From Acidobacteriota bacterium (GTDB taxonomy: Bacteria; Acidobacteriota; Polarisedimenticolia; Gp22-AA2), in NCBI GenBank assembly GCA_027297005.1, contig JAPUIN010000148.1:1-6832 (forward strand): DNA of 6,832 nt, given 5' to 3'. The stretch's first letter is position 1; every line of letters begins with the position of its first letter. The notes under the pieces were generated by a model that did no database searches, had not been told where the DNA came from, and was given only the letters and a program-made list of their open reading frames with translations. Positions 5,861-6,832 of the stretch are shown in pieces. The position numbers and the translations under genes were made by a program.

Positions 5861-6832
5861 ATGCTAAAGATCGGATTAGTCAGCCTCGGCTGTCCCAAGA
5901 ATCTCGTCGACAGTGAGGTGATGCTCGGGACGCTGAGCGGCAGTGGTTACGCGATCACGTCCGACCCGGCCGCGGCGGACATCATCATCGTCAACACCTG
6001 CACCTTCATCGACCCGGCCCGACGCGAATCAATCGATACGATCCTCGAGATGGCGGAGCACAAGAAGAACGGCCGCTGCCGCCGCCTCGTCGTGGCCGGC
6101 TGCATGGTACAACGCAGCCGCGACGAGCTGGCGCAGGCAATCCCCGAGATCGACGCCATGGTGGGGCTCGACGACATCGAGCGGATCGCCGAGGCCTGCG
6201 CCCTGACGGCCGGGGCTCGTTTCGAGGCAAGTCGCGGCGCAGCCCGATACCTTTACTCACATGACTCGCCGAGAATGATGGCCACGTCGTCTCATTCCGC
6301 CTACGTGAAGATCTCCGAGGGATGTGATCATACCTGCGCCTTCTGTGCCATCCCGTCGTTCCGGGGGCTACAGAGATCCCGACCGATCTCCTCGATCGTG
6401 GAGGAGTCGCGCCGTCTGGCGGCGCAGGGCACGGTCGAGATCAACCTGATCGCCCAGGACACAACCGACTACGGCTCCGATCTCGGCGATGGGACGACCC
6501 CCGCGTCGTTGCTGAGAGCGCTGGATGAGGTCGAGGGGGTCGAGTGGATCCGGGTCCTCTACGCCTATCCGAATCGCATTACACCCGATCTCATCGATGC
6601 GCTCGCCCGGTGCCGGCGCACGGCGCGCTATCTCGATCTGCCGCTTCAGCATGCCGATCCCGATCTGCTGAAGGCGATGCGCCGCGGCGGGAGCGGCGAG
6701 GGGCACCTCAGACTGCTCGAGGACCTGCGGCGCGGCGTCCCCGGCATCTCACTCCGATCCACCTTCATCGTCGGGTTCCCCGGCGAGACCGAATCGGCCT
6801 TTGAGACCCTGTGCGAGTTCATCCGGGAGGCG
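5861..6832 (+). CDS. rimO: Ribosomal protein S12 methylthiotransferase RimO, 3' truncated
   Basis: This radical-SAM enzyme adds a methylthio group to the conserved aspartate of ribosomal protein S12, using two [4Fe-4S] clusters. 324 residues are visible and the frame is still open at the window end. The family is about 430-450 residues, so the end of the radical-SAM barrel and the C-terminal TRAM domain are missing. The N-terminal MTTase domain opens with SLGCPKNLVDSE and supplies cluster ligands Cys11, Cys47 (NTCTF) and Cys81 (AGCMVQ). The radical-SAM CxxxCxxC is Cys155, Cys159 and Cys162 in EGCDHTCAFCAIPSFRG. LGCPKNLVDSE, AIPSFRG and QDTTDYG favour RimO over the tRNA enzyme MiaB, which usually has YGCQMN and VPYTRG. 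LDLPLQHADPDLLKAMRR and FIVGFPGET are further family signatures. The start is ATG 5861, with AGGA at 5847-5850 overlapping the asnS stop, a somewhat long 10-base spacing. It is probably cotranscribed with asnS. Confidence 0.96.
   Translation, partial: MLKIGLVSLGCPKNLVDSEVMLGTLSGSGYAITSDPAAADIIIVNTCTFIDPARRESIDTILEMAEHKKNGRCRRLVVAGCMVQRSRDELAQAIPEIDAMVGLDDIERIAEACALTAGARFEASRGAARYLYSHDSPRMMATSSHSAYVKISEGCDHTCAFCAIPSFRGLQRSRPISSIVEESRRLAAQGTVEINLIAQDTTDYGSDLGDGTTPASLLRALDEVEGVEWIRVLYAYPNRITPDLIDALARCRRTARYLDLPLQHADPDLLKAMRRGGSGEGHLRLLEDLRRGVPGISLRSTFIVGFPGETESAFETLCEFIREA

Noticed and set aside
4303..5898. A 531-codon open frame on the - strand covering all of asnS.
   Set aside because: It is antisense to an unmistakable AsnRS. 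Its translation is low in family-like motifs and rich in Arg, Leu and Gly, as expected for a shadow of G+C-rich coding sequence.
5943..6804. Short open frames on both strands (76-112 codons) within the 3' region.
   Set aside because: The frame from 5861 to the end carries all RimO signatures, so these are shadows within it.
1..6832. CRISPR array, insertion sequence, tRNA or rRNA gene, or a phage or defence system.
   Set aside because: I found no regularly spaced repeats, transposase motifs, terminal inverted repeats, tRNA-like cloverleaf or rRNA signature; all but about 260 bases are explained by the five genes.

Overview
The window looks like an ordinary chromosomal stretch from a G+C-rich bacterium, with strong G/C bias at third codon positions and long antisense shadow ORFs. 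No plasmid, phage, transposon, CRISPR or RNA gene is visible. The EF-G belongs to the EF-G2-like branch, with Tyr in place of the catalytic His. The asparaginyl-tRNA synthetase is of the Bacillus-like type. From memory, the EF-G domain IV/V sequence most resembles EF-G paralogues of Acidobacteriota and neighbouring, mostly uncultured phyla. That placement is a low-confidence inference.

Layout from left to right. (1) The 3' part of an EF-G-like translation GTPase runs on the + strand to base 2001; its P-loop lies before the window. (2) Two genes on the - strand converge on it: a membrane GT-C glycosyltransferase (4292 down to 2952) followed by a GNAT acetyltransferase (2955 down to 2011). They share a 4-base ATGA stop/start overlap, so they are almost certainly one transcript. 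The 3' ends of the GNAT gene and the EF-G gene are only 9 bases apart. (3) A 232-base divergent intergenic region (4293-4524) holds a near-consensus + strand promoter for asnS, a candidate extended -10 promoter for the - strand pair, and two identical copies of an 11-base sequence with a palindromic core. One of these copies sits inside the asnS promoter spacer. (4) asnS (4525-5847) is followed after 13 bases by rimO (5861 to the window end, 3' truncated), probably as one operon.

Together the + strand genes supply protein synthesis: an elongation factor paralogue, Asn-tRNA charging, and methylthiolation of ribosomal protein S12. The - strand pair looks like a small cell-envelope glycan module lying in the opposite orientation between them. 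I see no clearly new multi-gene system. The items most worth a second look are the GNAT protein with a possible degenerate second GNAT lobe, its coupling to the glycosyltransferase, and the repeated palindromic element in the asnS control region.
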